Part shown: positions 61,441 to 64,000 of the stretch, in pieces
How positions within the stretch are numbered: the first letter of the stretch is position 1
Layout: every line of letters begins with the position of its first letter
Source of the DNA: Thermococcus gammatolerans EJ3
GTDB lineage: Archaea; Methanobacteriota_B; Thermococci; Thermococcales; Thermococcaceae
NCBI RefSeq assembly: GCF_000022365.1
Contig: NC_012804.1
Coordinates: 496,001 to 560,000 of the forward strand
Reading direction: 5' to 3'
Length of the DNA stretch: 64,000 nucleotides
Made by a program: the position numbers and the translations under genes
The notes under the pieces: model-generated
Told to the model about the DNA's origin: nothing
Databases searched by the model: none
What the model saw: the letters and a program-made list of their open reading frames with translations, nothing else

Positions 61441-61611
61441 TCAACCGGAGCACGGGACCCCCTCGTTCATCCACTCCTCAACTTCTTTCAGCGTTTTTCT
61501 GAGTTTCTCAACTTCTTCCTCGGTCATACTTCCGAACGCAATCATCAGAACGTCAATGTTACCTTTCTTCTCCTTCTTCCGCTTGGAAGTGCGTTTCTCA
61601 TCCTCTGTCAT
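61441..61611 (-). CDS. Small charged protein
   Basis: A 56-residue protein: [20 protein letters not shown], then [20 protein letters not shown] and a tail ending GVPCSG. A basic start followed by an amphipathic helix; no family recognised. The ATG at 61611 lies about 25 nt after a TATA-like CGTTAAGTAAG (minus strand, about 61631-61641), fitting a leaderless mRNA. The regular codon use suggests a real gene. Confidence 0.55.
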   Translation of the reverse strand: MTEDEKRTSKRKKEKKGNIDVLMIAFGSMTEEEVEKLRKTLKEVEEWMNEGVPCSG

Positions 61612-61636
61612 GTCAAAAATTGATCTCTCGCTTACT

Positions 61637-61735
61637 TAACGTTTCCCCTCATTCAAAAACCCCAGCCTCCACACCACCCAGGGCTGGGCAACGATTATGG
61701 TTAGAAGTAGGGGAACCGTCAGTTTTCAACTTTTC
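61637..61735 (-). pseudogene. Possible C-terminal remnant of a membrane protein
   Basis: On the minus strand an open stretch encodes KLTVPLLLTIIVAQPWVVW and RLGFLNEGKR before a TAA near 61637, directly behind an in-frame stop, with no start codon of its own. It looks like the last membrane helix of a lost protein, but it is short and could be chance. The GGCTGGG/CCCAGCC inverted repeat (61661-61688) lies inside it. Confidence 0.25.
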
Positions 61736-61786
61736 TTGGCGCGTGGAAGTTAACTAACCCTTTCGAAACCCTTATAACTTATGCCT

Positions 61787-61803
61787 CCGTAAGTTACTTA
61801 CGG
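61787..61803. promoter_or_regulatory. Perfect palindrome in the promoter of the archaeal ATPase gene
   Basis: CCGTAAG-TTA-CTTACGG, with perfect 7-bp arms, lies between the TATA-like CTTATAACTT (61771-61780) and the GTG start at 61812, with a further GTAAG at 61808-61812. It overlaps the expected transcription start, a repressor position. The CTTACG core recurs in the palindrome at 82-101. Confidence 0.55.
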
Positions 61804-61811
61804 TGGCGTAA

Positions 61812-62867
61812 GTGCTGTTCGACCTCAGACCGAAGGAGAGGAGAGAGGATATTTTCGACAGGGAAAAGGAGTTCAAGGACCTTGAGAAAAGCGTTGAGAA
61901 ATATCCGCTGACTCTTCTTCTCGGAATAAGGCGAGTGGGCAAGAGCTCGATACTCAGGGCTTACCTCAACGAGAACCCCGGGATTCTGATAGACTGCAGG
62001 GAGCTCTACGCCGAGAGCGGGCACATAACGAAAGATGACCTCATAAGGGAAATTCAATCGAAGCGGGGGCTACTCCAGAGAACCCTAACCAAGTTCAAAA
62101 TAAAGCTGAACCTCTGGTTTCTTGAGATAGAACCGGAGGAGGCCTCGCTGAGGGAGGTCTTCAGGGAGCTGAACGAGCTCGGTGAAAAAACCGGGAGGTT
62201 CATAATAGCCTTTGATGAAGCCCAATACCTGCGCTTCTACGGCTCACGGGGCGGGAAGGAGCTTTTAGCTTTGTTTGCCCACGCCTACGACAGTCTGCCG
62301 AACCTCAGGATTATCCTGACCGGCTCGGAAGTCGGCCTGCTCCACGACTTTTTAGGAGTAGACAACTACGAGAGCCCTCTTTACGGCAGGGTCGGGGGCG
62401 AAATCTACGTCAGGCCCTTCGACGAAAAAACCTCAAAGGAGTTCCTGAGAACAGGCTTTAGAGAAGCCGGCCTTGATGTGTCCGAGGACACCATAGACCG
62501 CGCCGTAGCACTCCTTGATGGAATCCCTGGCTGGCTCGTCCTCTTCGGCGTGAAATACCTTGAAGCGAGAGACTTCGAAAAGGCGATGGAAGCAACGCTC
62601 AACGTTGCAAAGGGCCTGCTGTTCGGCGAGCTGGGGGAGCTTGAAAGGAGGAGCAGGAGGTACACGGGGATTTTACGGGCGATAGCGCTCGGCTACAACA
62701 GGTGGAGCCTGATAAGGGACTACCTCGCCGTGAAGGGTATGAAAACTCCAGAACCGAGGCTGTACGAACTTCTCAAGAACCTGAAGAAGATGGGGTGGAT
62801 TGAGGAGGTGAACGAGGAGTACAGACTGGTTGACCCGATCATTAGACTCGTTCTGAGAGGCCTATGA
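61812..62867 (+). CDS. Archaeal AAA-type ATPase (ATPase domain/DUF234-like class)
   Basis: A 351-residue STAND/AAA-like ATPase of the archaeal ATPase family: Walker A LLLGIRRVGKSSILRAYL (about residues 34-51), Walker B RFIIAFDEAQYLRFYGS (about 132-148), sensor IILTGSEVGLLHDFLG (about 171-186) and a C-terminal winged helix (ILRAIALGYNRWSLIRDYLA; LYELLKNLKKMGWIEEVN). Such genes are abundant in Thermococcales and often mobile or linked to nuclease partners; no partner is visible here. It starts at GTG 61812, five bases after GGTGG. The palindrome just upstream suggests tight control. Confidence 0.9.
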   Translation: MLFDLRPKERREDIFDREKEFKDLEKSVEKYPLTLLLGIRRVGKSSILRAYLNENPGILIDCRELYAESGHITKDDLIREIQSKRGLLQRTLTKFKIKLNLWFLEIEPEEASLREVFRELNELGEKTGRFIIAFDEAQYLRFYGSRGGKELLALFAHAYDSLPNLRIILTGSEVGLLHDFLGVDNYESPLYGRVGGEIYVRPFDEKTSKEFLRTGFREAGLDVSEDTIDRAVALLDGIPGWLVLFGVKYLEARDFEKAMEATLNVAKGLLFGELGELERRSRRYTGILRAIALGYNRWSLIRDYLAVKGMKTPEPRLYELLKNLKKMGWIEEVNEEYRLVDPIIRLVLRGL

Positions 62868-63449
62868 CTTTTCCAGCACCCCAACGGAGACCTCTGGGTG
62901 GTCGAACCTTTTCAGTTTTCTTCTGACCTCCTCCGTCAGGAAATCTCCGACCCACTCGAAGTTCAGAGACTCCAGAACGTCGTGGTACGTGTAGAATATT
63001 ATTCTGCCGCCGGTTCTGCACGCTCGAATCAGATGATTCACAGTCTCAGGCAAATCCTTGGGATGGACGTTGTAAGGGTCAAAGAAGATGAAGTCGAAGT
63101 ACTCATCCGGCATCTCGCGCACGTAATCCCTGACGTTGGCGACCACAAAGTTATCGGCGAACTCTGGAAGTATATCGCGCCTCGCCTGCTCTATGGACTC
63201 CTCTATGAAGTCCACGCCGTATGGTACCAGCTCGTGTTCGGAGTTCTCCACGAGATGCCGCAAAAGCAGGCCGTTTCCGCAGCCGAGGTCTATGACCCTG
63301 CCCGGATGATTGATGAAGCCGAGGAAGAAGTCGTAAATCTCGTGGGGATATACGAGGAACCCGTTGGGCAAATAGGGATTGCCCTTGTTTTGCTCCCAGT
63401 ACAGCTCTTTGAGCTTTCTCTTCTTTACCTCGTACCATTCTTTCTCCAT
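62862..63449 (-). CDS. Class I SAM-dependent methyltransferase
   Basis: A 195-residue Rossmann methyltransferase: GRVIDLGCGNGLLLRHLVEN (motif I, about residues 55-74), YGVDFIEESIEQARRDILPE (about 83-102), FVVANVRDYV and FDFIFFDPYNVHPKD (about 124-138). The HPKDLPETVNHL and GGRIIFYTYHD stretches complete the fold. The substrate is unknown. The ATG at 63449 is six bases after GGTGA; the last 6 bp overlap the convergent ATPase gene. Confidence 0.88.
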   Translation of the reverse strand: MEKEWYEVKKRKLKELYWEQNKGNPYLPNGFLVYPHEIYDFFLGFINHPGRVIDLGCGNGLLLRHLVENSEHELVPYGVDFIEESIEQARRDILPEFADNFVVANVRDYVREMPDEYFDFIFFDPYNVHPKDLPETVNHLIRACRTGGRIIFYTYHDVLESLNFEWVGDFLTEEVRRKLKRFDHPEVSVGVLEKS

Positions 63450-63522
63450 CACATGTCACCAATTTCAAATATAAAATCCTCCAAATAAAACGTTTTATCC
63501 GAGCTGTCTATACTCCTGATTT

Positions 63523-64000
63523 TCAGCGGGTGAAGGAGTCCCAGAGCCCAACGTTTTCTTCGGACTCAATTGCAAACTTAAATGGCTTGTTCGGATCAAT
63601 TTTGTACTCTCTGCCCGCCACGTCAACCACTGTACCGTCCTCCTTTTGGATTCCGAAGATTGCAGCTCCGAGAACCACGTACCGGTAGTTAGTAATTCCC
63701 CTTTCCTTTGCGAGTTTATCCAGTTGCTGGCGATTAATTCGTTACCTTTGAACACCTGCATCCATGTTGGAGGCATCGTTTTCAATGCGGGCACGAACAT
63801 AATCCCGACCACTTTGCCTCCTTTGAGCAGTGGAGCTTCATAGTAGGCAGGTCTTCCATCGGGGAAATAGAACAGTTTCATCTCCCCAATTTTTGCGTCC
63901 TTGAACTCCGGAAACGGGACTTTGTCGAGTTCAATTTTTGCGAGATATCTGGCAGTATCCGGGGACACTTTCGGAGTTTGATTGAGCGCTATTAGCTTCC
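63523..64000 (-). pseudogene. Frameshifted gene of unknown function, running off the right edge
   Basis: The frame enters from the right edge with KLIALNQTPKVSPDTARYLA, then KVPFPEFKDAKIGEMKLFYF and VVGIMFVPALKTMPPTWMQV, up to FKGNELIA near 63735. In that frame the continuation is out of character. One base away, a well-formed frame continues QQLDKLAKERGITNYRYVVL, then GAAIFGIQKEDGTVVDVAGR and SEENVGLWDSFTR, ending at TGA 63525-63523. One missing base near 63731-63735 explains this. The domain is alpha/beta; no family recognised. A sequencing error is the alternative. Confidence 0.7.

Noticed and set aside
61661-61688. CCCAGCC/GGCTGGG hairpin as a terminator
   Set aside because: The loop is 14 nt, no T-run follows, and the hairpin falls in a possible coding remnant; archaeal terminators are normally T-runs.

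Overview
The window is a compact, gene-dense archaeal chromosome segment, almost certainly from a Thermococcus species (Thermococcales). This rests on short gaps, starts set by GGTGA/GGTGG-type ribosome binding sites or by leaderless TATA-to-ATG spacing of about 25 nt, archaeal BRE/TATA promoters, and an archaeal gene set: Dph2, archaeal MAT, CobY/CobZ, SufC plus one SufB/D-like protein, pyruvoyl arginine decarboxylase, Lhr helicase, H/ACA guide RNAs and VapBC pairs. No tRNA, rRNA, CRISPR array or intact insertion sequence was seen.

Layout. 1-5 kb: membrane proteins with HTH and PadR regulators, two SdpI-like paralogues, an intramembrane-protease-like protein and a secreted papain-fold hydrolase. 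5-10 kb: dph2, then an unusual convergent locus with a large HEAT-repeat protein facing a double KaiC ATPase and two small proteins. 10-12.5 kb: two RNA methyltransferases and a degenerate VapBC pair. 12.5-22 kb: a cobamide salvage and nucleotide-loop cluster (cobT-like, cbiP, cobY, cobS, cobZ, cbiB, cobD-like), interrupted by a GH114-type lipoprotein, a VapBC pair, a Dph6-like enzyme and a uracil-DNA-glycosylase-like protein. 22-39 kb: a metal/Fe-S region with three NifX-like proteins, a ferritin-like protein, SufC/SufBD, a metallo-beta-lactamase-fold protein, two TauE/SafE permeases, VapBC, a radical SAM protein, two MinD/Mrp ATPases with ferredoxin inserts and a DUF134 regulator. 39-42 kb: a secreted protein and a membrane-tethered winged-helix protein. 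42-55 kb: Lhr helicase, MAT, DHH phosphoesterase, antiporter, polyamine genes (PdaD, SpeE) and others. 55-59 kb: an ITPase-like enzyme and IleRS. 59-61.3 kb: an AT-rich island with a glycosyltransferase and a broken pilin gene. 61.4-64 kb: an archaeal ATPase, a methyltransferase and a frameshifted gene that runs off the window.

How it works together. The most system-like part is the metal region. A 14-bp palindrome (TGTGCATATGCACA and variants) lies in the promoters of both long-tailed NifX-like genes, the ferritin-like gene and the MinD pair. It is linked to a DUF134 DNA-binding protein and resembles the bacterial ORP (orange protein) gene set. Two RNA genes without ORFs were found by eye. 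One is a single-hairpin H/ACA RNA at about 55050 whose guide arms match a conserved U in helix 93 of 23S rRNA, as I remember that sequence. The other is a two-hairpin H/ACA RNA at about 46210, each hairpin with a perfect basal stem followed by ACA and a K-turn.
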